The notes under the pieces: model-generated | Databases searched by the model: none | The model's input: the letters and a program-made list of their open reading frames with translations, nothing else | What the model was told of the DNA's origin: nothing | Assembly (NCBI GenBank): GCA_004293915.1 | Contig: RDZG01000079.1 | Coordinates: 62,001 to 126,000 of the forward strand | Direction of reading: 5' to 3' | DNA: 64,000 nt | From: Bacteroidota bacterium | GTDB lineage: Bacteria > Bacteroidota > Bacteroidia > Cytophagales > UBA9547 | Translations under genes and position numbers: made by a program | Part shown: positions 18,783 through 27,056 of the stretch, in pieces | Layout of the letters: each line of letters begins with the position of its first letter | Numbering within the stretch: position 1 is the first letter of the stretch

Positions 18783-21530
18783 TTGAAATTAAAAATCATA
18801 TATATTCTATTTTTTGCTATACAATGGAGTGTTTTTGCACAGTTGAAAGTTAAACATTTGCCATTTAATGATTTACAATATTTAGATTATCTACAACAAA
18901 AAAAAAATCAAAAATCGGCACGTACCGAATCGCTAGTTGATACCGTAAGACCTGTGATAACCATCAAAATAACACAAGGAAACAATCCGAGATGTGTAAA
19001 TACGGGTGAAAATTTTGTATTTTCTGCCACAGGATTCAATTGGGGACAAAGTGGCACTGTCGAATGGCTTGTAAACGATGTTTCGACAGCAAATGGCTTT
19101 TCATTTTCGGGTTCTGATTATCCAAACGGAACAAAAATTAAGGCAAAAGTAACTTCCACTTTGCCGTGTGCAAAACCAAAAGTTGTGCAATCGAATGTAA
19201 TCACTATCGAAACGGCAACTTCGCTAGAAGCAGCTGTTTCGCTGGTAGTTTCGGCAGGCAATAATCCTGAATGTGCTGGCAATATTTCGGATATAACATT
19301 GCAAGCCATTCCTGTAAATGGAGGCTCAAATCCAAGTTTTAGTTGGTTGATAAACAATACGATTGTAAGTTCGATTGTAGGTTCTAATTATACTTATAGC
19401 AATACCGATGCTGTTCGAGTTCAGATGGTTTCATCGATTGGAGCTTGTGTTTCGTCTGCAACAGGAACCACCAGATCAAGCCAATTTATTCGTAATTACA
19501 CATCTTCAATCACGCAGCTCACATCTAACCCTGTCGAGTTGCGATTGATTTCTCAAACCAACGATTTGTGTGCCAAAGCCAATTATAATTTTGTTGCCAC
19601 AGCCTATCGAGCAGGGCAAAATCCAGTTTATCTTTGGTATAAAAACGATATATTAATTCCAAATGCTTCGACCACAAATTTATCCATTCCAATTGAAAAC
19701 ACAGGCGATGAAATTCAAGTAAAAGTTCGATCGAGTTTGAGTTGTATCAATATAACTACTTCATCATCAAATGTTTTTGCAAAAGTAGATACGTTGGTTT
19801 CTTTGCCATTTTTTGAAGATTTTTCGAGTTATAAAGGTAGTCCAGATAAAAACAAATGGATGAAAAATGGCGGAACTTTAGTGTCAAATACGTATTCAGA
19901 CAATCCACCTACGCAAGGTTTAGCTATTTTTGATGGACTCAAATACAATGGTTCGCCTTACGATTCGGTAAACATTACAAACAGAGGAGTGGCAGATAAT
20001 CTAGTTTCGTTGCCTTTTGATTTTTCAGATTATACAAATTCTGATAATTTGTATTTACATTTCTTTTGGATGTATCAAGGACTTGGCGATGCACCAGAAC
20101 TTGGTCAAGGCGACAAACTCACACTGTTGTTTAAAGACCAAACAGGAAGTTTTAATCCGGTTTTTACAGCTTTACCAGGCACGCAGCCAGGTGTTTTTTT
20201 TCAAGCAAGTGTGCCAATAAATAATTTGGCTGGCATAAATTATTTATTTAGAGGATTTCAATTTAAGTTTCAATCTACGGGTCGTTTATCTGGTCAATAC
20301 GATGTTTGGGGAGTCGATTATGTGGCTTTACTCAGAAACTCATCACCAATCAATCCCGATTATATCGATCAAGCATTTAGCAAACAGCCACTTTCGATGC
20401 TAAAAAACTATCAATCAATGCCGTATAAGCATTTTATTGCTGATAAAAACAATCAACTCAATCCAATTACTTCGAGTATAAACAATTTGAATTCGATAAA
20501 TAATAGTAATAAAACCACGGTTAATTTAGTTGATGCTTTTGATGGTAATGTTTTAGGAATACTTTATGATTCAACACTTCTTTTGCCCGGAAATAAACTC
20601 AATCAAGAGGTGTTTGTAAAATCAAATGCGAGTTTATTTCCAACAATTGCACCTCGAAATCCGTACGAATTAAGAACTAATTTTTCGCTTGAAGGGAATA
20701 CAGATAATGCCATTTTAGGTTTACCTTTTGCAATCAATAATAGTATTTCGGGGCTTACTCGTTTTGATAACTATTATGCCTACGATGATGGTTCTGCCGA
20801 ATATATTATTTCTAACAATGCCAAAAATGAGCATGTTGTAACAAAATTTACGCTACCTCCTACTATTACAGATACATTGCGAGAAATAGCATTTCAGTTT
20901 AATAAAAGCAATATTCAACTCACAGGGCAATCATTTAAAATTGTGGTTTTTAAATCATTACCTGAAAAAGGCTATGTTTTAACAGGTCCAGAAGTTTTGT
21001 ATAATAAAGTTGTGCCAATTCGATATGCTCCAAAAGTAAATGGATATACTTCTTTTCGATTAGATAAACCTTTGCCAATTTCTGGCGATTTTTATGTTGG
21101 ATATACACAAATTACAGATGGCGATATCATTGTTGGATTCGACAAAAACACGGATTGTACAGCAAATACTTTTTATACAAGCGGAGGACGGTGGAACACA
21201 CTTTCGGTCGAAAGCCCCGAAGTAAAAGGCAGTATTATGATTCGACCAGTTTTTGGTTTTTATAATTATGAAGTAACTGCACTAGAAAATCGAAGCACTG
21301 AATTAAAAAATGAAATTGTACTTTATCCTAACCCAAGTGTAGATGGAGAATTTGCTATCGAAATCGATGCTACTCAAACTGGAAATACATTACAAATTTA
21401 TAATTATTTGGGTTCGTTAGTTTTTACACAATTGATATCAGAACAAAAAACTCTTATAAACACAAATTTAGCAAAAGGCATCTATTTTGTACGATTGGGA
21501 ACTGTAACAAAGAAATTGGTTGTTGAATAG
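18783..21530 (+). CDS. secreted Ig-like/PKD-type protein with T9SS type A sorting domain
   Basis: A 915-aa surface or secreted protein of unknown function. The TTG start is chosen because no ATG precedes the signal peptide MKLKIIYILFFAIQWSVFAQ. Residues about 55-335 contain three Ig/PKD-like modules of about 90 aa, each with a conserved Cys pair and SxNPxxxWxxN spacing (for example GSNPSFSWLINNT and GQNPVYLWYKND). Residues about 345-520 look like a jelly-roll or laminin-G-like domain (LPFFEDFSSYKG, DVWGVDYVAL). The C-terminal 80 residues, ENEIVLYPNPS-like YPNPSVDGEFAIE to GIYFVRLGTVTKKLVVE, form the T9SS type A sorting signal. The stop codon sits inside the target duplication of the MITE that follows. 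Confidence 0.9.
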   Translation: MKLKIIYILFFAIQWSVFAQLKVKHLPFNDLQYLDYLQQKKNQKSARTESLVDTVRPVITIKITQGNNPRCVNTGENFVFSATGFNWGQSGTVEWLVNDVSTANGFSFSGSDYPNGTKIKAKVTSTLPCAKPKVVQSNVITIETATSLEAAVSLVVSAGNNPECAGNISDITLQAIPVNGGSNPSFSWLINNTIVSSIVGSNYTYSNTDAVRVQMVSSIGACVSSATGTTRSSQFIRNYTSSITQLTSNPVELRLISQTNDLCAKANYNFVATAYRAGQNPVYLWYKNDILIPNASTTNLSIPIENTGDEIQVKVRSSLSCINITTSSSNVFAKVDTLVSLPFFEDFSSYKGSPDKNKWMKNGGTLVSNTYSDNPPTQGLAIFDGLKYNGSPYDSVNITNRGVADNLVSLPFDFSDYTNSDNLYLHFFWMYQGLGDAPELGQGDKLTLLFKDQTGSFNPVFTALPGTQPGVFFQASVPINNLAGINYLFRGFQFKFQSTGRLSGQYDVWGVDYVALLRNSSPINPDYIDQAFSKQPLSMLKNYQSMPYKHFIADKNNQLNPITSSINNLNSINNSNKTTVNLVDAFDGNVLGILYDSTLLLPGNKLNQEVFVKSNASLFPTIAPRNPYELRTNFSLEGNTDNAILGLPFAINNSISGLTRFDNYYAYDDGSAEYIISNNAKNEHVVTKFTLPPTITDTLREIAFQFNKSNIQLTGQSFKIVVFKSLPEKGYVLTGPEVLYNKVVPIRYAPKVNGYTSFRLDKPLPISGDFYVGYTQITDGDIIVGFDKNTDCTANTFYTSGGRWNTLSVESPEVKGSIMIRPVFGFYNYEVTALENRSTELKNEIVLYPNPSVDGEFAIEIDATQTGNTLQIYNYLGSLVFTQLISEQKTLINTNLAKGIYFVRLGTVTKKLVVE

Positions 21531-21533
21531 TTT

Positions 21534-21754
21534 GGCTATGTTTTGAAATTTACAACAAAATATAACTTTAATATATTGAAATAATGAACAGGATGAAAAT
21601 CATTCTAACTTAATATTTGCCACGAATGCACGAAAAAACATTAAAAATTAGTGAATTCGTGGCAAAAAAATAATAGAAATAAATTTGGGGTTGAAGTTGT
21701 GTCTTCAAATCCAATAAGGAATTTAACAAATGTTGTTTAATTTAGAATATAGCC
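21534..21754 (+). mobile_element. MITE-like dispersed element, copy 2 (221 bp), with 8-bp target duplication
   Basis: Same family and orientation as the copies at 12433 and 49215: starts GGCTATGTTTTGAAATTTAC, ends TTTAGAATATAGCC, with the internal arms TGCCACGAAT (21618-21627) and ATTCGTGGCA (21655-21664). It is flanked by a perfect 8-bp direct repeat AATAGTTT (21526-21533 and 21755-21762), which is what transposition would leave. The left duplication includes the TAG stop of the upstream gene. Confidence 0.82.
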
Positions 21755-21770
21755 AATAGTTTGAAATAAC

Positions 21771-24185
21771 CTAAAACAAAATCCTATATTGAGGAATAAT
21801 CAAAAGCCCTAATTGTGGATTTATTTTTACTTCTTGGCTGCTGTTTGCCACAACATTAGCATTATAAACTCTATTAAACGCATTTAGGTGATTGGTAATA
21901 TTTTGCAACGAAAGCGAAAATTGTTGGGTAACTTTTTTGCCTTCTATCCTAAATCCAATTTTCAAATCGGTTCTAAAGTAAAATGGAAATTGGTCTTCGT
22001 ACGCTCGTGTAAAATCAAATTCGGTTCGTTTGTTTTCTCTCGATGTTATCAAATCTATGGGTGTTGTTCGTCTTCCACCTGCTAGTGTGCCTTTGGTATC
22101 GATTACTAATATAAATTTTTTAGAAATTTTTTGTTCAAATCCACCTAATAAATTAATTACATATCCACCATTAAAAGCAGTATTTCGCCAAATATCATCG
22201 CTGCCTTTGTATTTTGAAGTAAAAATAGAGGTAGTTTGAAGTAAATAAAATCCGTTTCCAAAGAATTTTTCTAGCGTAAATTCTATTCCGTAATTATATC
22301 CACGACCATTATTTATCAGACTATCTTTGTTTGGGATACTAAAATCGCCACCAATATTGAGCGATGAAAAATAACTTGGTCTAGTTTCTACTGCGGCATT
22401 ATAAATATTTTGGTAATATGCTTCAATTTTCAAACGCCAATCTTTTTTGAAATTATAATCTATACCTGCAATAGCATGTGCGCTAGATGTAAAACCCAAA
22501 TTTTTATTTGTTTCGGAATATATTCCATTTGTAAATGTTTTTTGATAATACAAAAACTGCATTTGAGTTTGATTATGCAAACCCAATCCTGAATTAAATG
22601 CCAGTTTTTCAGATAACTGATAGCGAGTACCAAGTCTTGGTTCTAACGCAAAAGAATTTGTGTTTAACGTAAAATATTGGCTATGCAAGCCATAATTGAC
22701 CATAAAACGCTCTGTAAATTTATGTTGGTGTTGTACCCAGGCTTGAATCAGAAAATTTGCACCCGTAGAATTTCTAATATCTTGCCAGTTTGGAGCAACA
22801 ATTGGATTTGTTTCTTTATTAAACTTATCTTTTAAAACAAAACTTATTCTATCAACATTAAAACCAAAATTTAATACATTTTTACGATCAATCTTTTTGT
22901 TTAAACTCATATTGATTGAACTTCTAAAATTAGAAAAATTGCCTTCGTAATCTGGAATTGTACTTATTGCTGGTATTCTAATCACAGAATCTACAATTGT
23001 TGGTTCTGATACACCCGAATTTGCAATTACAGTTTTTAAATAGGTGTTTGGATTAAAAAAATAAGTGTGCGAAAATCCAATAATTCCCATTCTAGTTTGG
23101 TATTTAATATCTTGTGTGCCATTATTATAATAGCTTTTTTTTGCATCATTTGTATCTATTTTTGGGATATTACTATCCAAAAGCGAAATGTTACTCATTC
23201 CACCAATACCAAAAACCACAAATTTTCCTATTTTTTGGGTAGGAATATCCACTTTGAAATTAACATCTTGATATTGAGGCACTGCCCCACCCGTTCCTAA
23301 ATTCATGCCAAGAGCATCTAAAATTCCTAAGGTGGAATACCTATAGTTTATAAGATAAGATGCTTTTGATTTTTTAGAAAAATAACCTTCGGTGCCAGCC
23401 TCTAAACCATTGAATCCAATTTGCAAAAGATGTTCTCTTTTTTCGTTATTTCCTCTACGCATTTGCAAATCGAAAACTCCAGAATTTGCATTTCCAAAAT
23501 TGGATGTAAAAGCACCCGTAAAAAAATCAGACTTGGCTAATTGATTGGAATTGAGCATACTAATTGGTCCGCCAGTTGCACCCAAAGCACCAAAGTGGTT
23601 CGGATTTGGAATTTCAATTCCCTCTAGTCTCCAAAGCAAACCCAATGGAGAATTTCCTCGAATCACAATATCATTTCGGTTATCATTTGTGCCACTTACA
23701 CCTGCATAATTTGCAGCCATACGAGCAGGGTCGTTAAGACTTCCGGCATAGCGTTGGGCTTCTTCCAAATTAAACGAACGTGCCGAAATTACTGCCATTT
23801 GATTGTTTGTGGCGGTTTTGTCGCCATAGCCATTAATCACAACTTCATCGGTTTGAACCACATTTTCTTCTAATTGGAAATCTAAAATGGTTTCTTTTCC
23901 ACTGCTCACTACAATATTTGGCACAGTTTGAGGTTTGTATCCAATATAAGAAATCGACAAAATATGCCTTCCAATAGGTACATTTTGTAACTTAAATTCC
24001 CCAAATTCATTAGTTGTAGTGCCAATAATTGGGTCTGTACTCGATACAACAATGGTAACTCCAATCAAAGGATACTTAGATTCTTTGTCCGAAATCAAGC
24101 CTCGAATGGTTTGCGAATTTTGTGCAAAAAGAAAAAAATGAGTTAAAAAAAAGGAAATAAAAGCTATTTTATTTAGTTTTTTCAT
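21771..24185 (-). CDS. TonB-dependent receptor with carboxypeptidase-like regulatory domain
   Basis: An 804-aa outer-membrane transporter. Signal peptide about 1-21 (ending FLFAQ), then a CarboxypepD_reg-like beta-sandwich (about 25-115: TIRGLISDKESKYPLIGVTI, TNEFGEFKL, YIGYKPQ), the plug domain (about 120-250: DEVVINGYG, IVIRGNSPLGLLWRLEGIEIPNPNHFG) and a 22-strand-type barrel ending in the aromatic PQYRILF. It is shorter than SusC proteins and no SusD partner is adjacent, so it is not a polysaccharide-utilisation pair. The ligand is unknown. It follows argC on the same strand after 35 nt, which may be a chance neighbour. Confidence 0.9.
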   Translation of the reverse strand: MKKLNKIAFISFFLTHFFLFAQNSQTIRGLISDKESKYPLIGVTIVVSSTDPIIGTTTNEFGEFKLQNVPIGRHILSISYIGYKPQTVPNIVVSSGKETILDFQLEENVVQTDEVVINGYGDKTATNNQMAVISARSFNLEEAQRYAGSLNDPARMAANYAGVSGTNDNRNDIVIRGNSPLGLLWRLEGIEIPNPNHFGALGATGGPISMLNSNQLAKSDFFTGAFTSNFGNANSGVFDLQMRRGNNEKREHLLQIGFNGLEAGTEGYFSKKSKASYLINYRYSTLGILDALGMNLGTGGAVPQYQDVNFKVDIPTQKIGKFVVFGIGGMSNISLLDSNIPKIDTNDAKKSYYNNGTQDIKYQTRMGIIGFSHTYFFNPNTYLKTVIANSGVSEPTIVDSVIRIPAISTIPDYEGNFSNFRSSINMSLNKKIDRKNVLNFGFNVDRISFVLKDKFNKETNPIVAPNWQDIRNSTGANFLIQAWVQHQHKFTERFMVNYGLHSQYFTLNTNSFALEPRLGTRYQLSEKLAFNSGLGLHNQTQMQFLYYQKTFTNGIYSETNKNLGFTSSAHAIAGIDYNFKKDWRLKIEAYYQNIYNAAVETRPSYFSSLNIGGDFSIPNKDSLINNGRGYNYGIEFTLEKFFGNGFYLLQTTSIFTSKYKGSDDIWRNTAFNGGYVINLLGGFEQKISKKFILVIDTKGTLAGGRRTTPIDLITSRENKRTEFDFTRAYEDQFPFYFRTDLKIGFRIEGKKVTQQFSLSLQNITNHLNAFNRVYNANVVANSSQEVKINPQLGLLIIPQYRILF

Positions 24186-24220
24186 CTTGGTTTTATCAAT
24201 AATTTCAAAAATAATAATTG

Positions 24221-25189
24221 TTAAAAACCAACACTTTTTAAACCTAAACCCATTTTTTCATCCAATCCAAAAAGCAAATTCATGTTTTGAACAGCTTGTC
24301 CGCTTGCTCCTTTTGTTAGATTATCTATAATACTGGTAATCAATAATTTATTTCCATGCTTTTCGATATATAGCAAACATTTATTAGTATTTATAATTTG
24401 CTTTAAATCAATATTTTTTTCTGAAATATGTGTAAAAGGATGGTCTTTATAGTATGATTTATAGATTTCTAAAGTTTCATTCAAACTTAAATTTATATCA
24501 AAATATACAGAAGCCAAAATGCCACGCGTAAATGCACCTCTATATGGAATAAAATTTATATCTTGCTGAAAATCAGGCTGTAATTGCATCAAACTTTGTC
24601 CAATTTCTTTTAAATGCTGGTGCTCAAATGTTTTATAACTCGATAAATTATTGTTTCGCCAGCTAAAATGCGAGGTAGCTGAAAGCGATTGCCCAGCTCC
24701 TGTACTGCCTGTGGTAGCACTTATATGAATATCTGATTTGAGTAATTTTTTTTGAGCCAAAGGCAACAAAGCCAACTGAATGGCAGTTGCAAAACAGCCT
24801 GGATTAGCAATTTTTGTTGCTTTTTTTATTTCATCACGTTTCAATTCTGGCAATCCATACACAAAACCATTAGTTTCGGGTCTGAAATCTTGGCTTAAAT
24901 CAATAATTTTCAAATTTGTTTTTGTAGAAAACGCAGGATTTTGCTCAAAAAACTTTTTAGAATCGCCATGACCAACACATAAAAATAACACATCGACTTG
25001 AGCATCAAACTTTTCTGAAAAAGTTAGCTTTGTATCGCCAAACAAATCGGTATGCACATCCGAAACGGCATTTCCAGCATTGCTTGTGCTGTGTACAAAC
25101 ACGATTTCAACTTGAGGATGAAAAATCAAAATGCGTAGCAATTCTCCTCCTGTGTATCCAGCACCGCCTATTATTCCAACTTTTATCAT
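24221..25189 (-). CDS. argC: N-acetyl-gamma-glutamyl-phosphate reductase
   Basis: A 322-aa NADPH-dependent enzyme of arginine biosynthesis that reduces N-acetylglutamyl phosphate to the semialdehyde. The N-terminal Rossmann motif is GIIGGAGYTGGELLR; the catalytic Cys132 lies in the PROSITE-type motif NPGCFATAIQLAL; the substrate-binding segment TGSTGAGQSLSATSHF and the C-terminal KGASGQAVQNMNL are all present. Length is normal. The start codon lies 5 nt after the stop of the MazG-like gene, so the two are probably cotranscribed. Other arg genes are not in the window. Part of this gene (about residues 60-150) is also present as a decayed copy at 32.7-32.9 kb. Confidence 0.96.
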   Translation of the reverse strand: MIKVGIIGGAGYTGGELLRILIFHPQVEIVFVHSTSNAGNAVSDVHTDLFGDTKLTFSEKFDAQVDVLFLCVGHGDSKKFFEQNPAFSTKTNLKIIDLSQDFRPETNGFVYGLPELKRDEIKKATKIANPGCFATAIQLALLPLAQKKLLKSDIHISATTGSTGAGQSLSATSHFSWRNNNLSSYKTFEHQHLKEIGQSLMQLQPDFQQDINFIPYRGAFTRGILASVYFDINLSLNETLEIYKSYYKDHPFTHISEKNIDLKQIINTNKCLLYIEKHGNKLLITSIIDNLTKGASGQAVQNMNLLFGLDEKMGLGLKSVGF

Positions 25190-25194
25190 TTTTT

Positions 25195-25431
25195 TTAGCT
25201 TAATTTTGCATTATTAATGTGCCTTTCGGCATCGCGATTTGTTTTTTTATCTAAATTATTTAACAAAGCTTCGTCCAAATTAATTCCAGTTTGATTGGCT
25301 AGGCAAATCAACACAAAAAGTACATCAGCCATTTCGTCTGCCAAATTTTTGTCTGTTTCCGATTTTTTAAACGATTGTTCGCCATAGGTTCGAGCCATGA
25401 TGCGAGCCACTTCGCCAACTTCTTCCATCAA
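25195..25431 (-). CDS. MazG-like nucleotide pyrophosphohydrolase, N-terminally truncated
   Basis: A 78-aa protein of the MazG/dCTPase family, which hydrolyses nucleoside triphosphates to monophosphates and pyrophosphate. Visible are the metal-binding helices MEEVGEVARIM and LADEMADVLFVLICLANQTG and the C-terminal LDKKTNRDAERH. Intact relatives are about 108-115 aa and begin roughly 30 residues earlier with a helix leading into RYFNELTNTAI; here only NELTNTAI is readable upstream before unrelated sequence with a stop. The lost N-terminal helix contributes to the dimer, so this may be a non-functional remnant even though the metal ligands remain. Breakpoint at about 25450 is identical to that of the second copy at 33050. 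Confidence 0.65.
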   Translation of the reverse strand: MMEEVGEVARIMARTYGEQSFKKSETDKNLADEMADVLFVLICLANQTGINLDEALLNNLDKKTNRDAERHINNAKLS

Positions 25432-25625
25432 AATTGCTGTATTAGTAAGTTCGTTAATAATTGGTTTCTGTTTTTAATAATAATTTTTAGTTTTTGATAT
25501 AAAGCTTTAAAAATTGTATAAAATTATTAAAAATGCAATTAGATTTAATATACTGACTTTGTTTTTAAATTAAATTGGGAGTAAAGATAAATATTTTGTA
25601 GTAAACTTTGACAATAATTAATGCC

Positions 25626-25739
25626 AATTTATATAAACTCGATAGTGCTAAAACACCAGGCTTGAAGTGGAAACCAAACAGAACTAAAATACTGAATGGC
25701 AAAAAAGTACAAGGCAATAGCTTATATTTGAAAAATTAA
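25626..25739 (+). pseudogene. fragment of a T9SS protease-like gene, copy A
   Basis: Reads in frame LDSAKTPGLKWKPNRTKILN and GKKVQG to a stop at 25737-25739. The same stretch recurs at 26686-26770 with about nine-tenths identity, and a diverged version is in the 1532-aa protein (DSAKFPERKMRYKRNGGWKL). No start codon or remaining domain, so it is a leftover of a duplication. It fills the otherwise empty 320-bp gap before the next gene. Confidence 0.6.
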
Positions 25740-25750
25740 TTGTTTTTATC

Positions 25751-26560
25751 ATGAAAGTTATAGATATAAAAAAACCTTGCGAAGTACCCCTTTCGGTAAT
25801 GCAAAAAACCGAACAAGGATTTTATTGCCAAACATGTGCCAAAAACGTAATGGACTATCGCAGTTTTACAAACGATGAAATTTTGGAGCGAGTGCCTAAA
25901 AAAGGATGTGGCGTATTTTATCAATTTCAGCTCGACCAAATTAATTCAAAACATAAAAACCAGAATTACTTACGTTTTTTTAGACATTTTGGAGTTATTT
26001 TAGCTTTTATGATTTCTGTGATTGAAACATTTGCTCAACAAACAAAAAAAGCAAAACCGCCAACTGAAGTAGTTGAACGCAAAAATATAGAAATCCCCAA
26101 AGATAGTTTTGGTAATAATATCTATAATTTTGTATGGAAAGGCAGTATTATTTCAGATACTACTATTAAATCTTTAGGTATTGCAAAAGGCGACCCAATT
26201 ATAGGAGCAACTATTATAATTGATGGCACAACACAAGGCACAACGGCAGATATTGACGGAAATTTTGCACTAAAATACACTTCTAACCATCCACAGGCAA
26301 CATTAAAAATTACTTTTAGTGGATTAAAACTTATCGAAAAAGCATATAATTATAATCAAAATATTATAATTGAAACCTTTAAAATGAAGGAAGAACCAAT
26401 AATTCTCGAGGAAGTCGTTGTAATTGGTTATGGTGAGATGAGGAGAAGTAACATAATTAGCGGAGGAATGACTGTAAACCGAAAACCAGATAAATGTGAA
26501 ATTAAACCCAAGAAATCTATACTTTCAAGAATTAAAAATTTCTTTAAAAGAATTTTTTAA
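25751..26560 (+). CDS. membrane-anchored protein with Cys-rich N-terminus and SusC-like carboxypeptidase-regulatory module
   Basis: A 269-aa protein. Residues 1-60 contain KPCEVPLSVMQKTEQGFYCQ, CxxCAKNVMDY and a further KKGCGVF, a small Cys-rich (possibly zinc-ribbon-like) cytoplasmic domain seen in some Bacteroidota TonB-type proteins. A membrane helix follows at about 74-93 (FFRHFGVILAFMISVIETFA). Residues about 125-215 form a CarboxypepD_reg-like domain (GDPIIGATIIIDGTTQGTTA, DIDGNFALKY), and it ends with LEEVVVIGYGEMRR, the same motif that in SusC proteins leads into the plug domain, but no plug or barrel follows. The C-terminus is basic. Role unknown; it may be a periplasmic adaptor for TonB-linked proteins. 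Confidence 0.75.
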   Translation: MKVIDIKKPCEVPLSVMQKTEQGFYCQTCAKNVMDYRSFTNDEILERVPKKGCGVFYQFQLDQINSKHKNQNYLRFFRHFGVILAFMISVIETFAQQTKKAKPPTEVVERKNIEIPKDSFGNNIYNFVWKGSIISDTTIKSLGIAKGDPIIGATIIIDGTTQGTTADIDGNFALKYTSNHPQATLKITFSGLKLIEKAYNYNQNIIIETFKMKEEPIILEEVVVIGYGEMRRSNIISGGMTVNRKPDKCEIKPKKSILSRIKNFFKRIF

Positions 26561-26639
26561 TTGGTTTAATCGAACCGACTACTCGGTAACAGGCAAAAAC
26601 TAAACAGTATTGGTTAATTACATATTACTTATTTTCTAT

Positions 26640-26989
26640 ATTTCAGAAATGATATCATAGGAAATATACTAATACAATACCAACTGGATAGTGCCAAAAC
26701 ACCCGGCTTGAAATGGAAACCAAATAGAACTAAAATATTGAATGGCAAAAAAGTACAAGGCGATACGGGTTCATCTACCAAACCATTGCCTACTAAAAAT
26801 CTTCGCACAGAAGCTACAGCAAGTGCTACTGCGGCTGCCGCAAACATGAATTTTGAAATCAGAAACAGTAAAATAAGTATTTCTACGTTGGCTGGCGTCA
26901 ATATTTTTGAGTTTGATGTTACAGGCACTACCGATGCCAATTTCAAACTTTTAAATTGCCTTTTTTATGCCAAAAAAGTAATAATTTAA
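26640..26989 (+). pseudogene. fragment of a T9SS protease-like gene, copy B
   Basis: Open from before 26690 and readable from MKWKPNRTKILNGKKVQGDT to a stop at 26987. The part LRTEATASATAAAANMNFEI followed by IFEFDVTGTTDANFKLLN aligns with ETTASVSAATEITYEIKN and IEFDVMAKTNGSP of the 1532-aa protein downstream (about residues 318-365 there). It lacks the signal peptide, the protease domain and the sorting domain. An ATG at 26708 is inside the homologous region, so translation as a real gene is unlikely. Confidence 0.6.
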
Positions 26990-27056
26990 TAATAATATTC
27001 TTACACAATTATACAAAATAACATTTACATTTACACAAATTTCAAAACCACAGATT

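Noticed and set aside
26708-26989. Real small gene of 93 residues
   Set aside because: It is homologous to an internal part of the 1532-aa protease, has no signal peptide or domain, and the homology starts upstream of its ATG.
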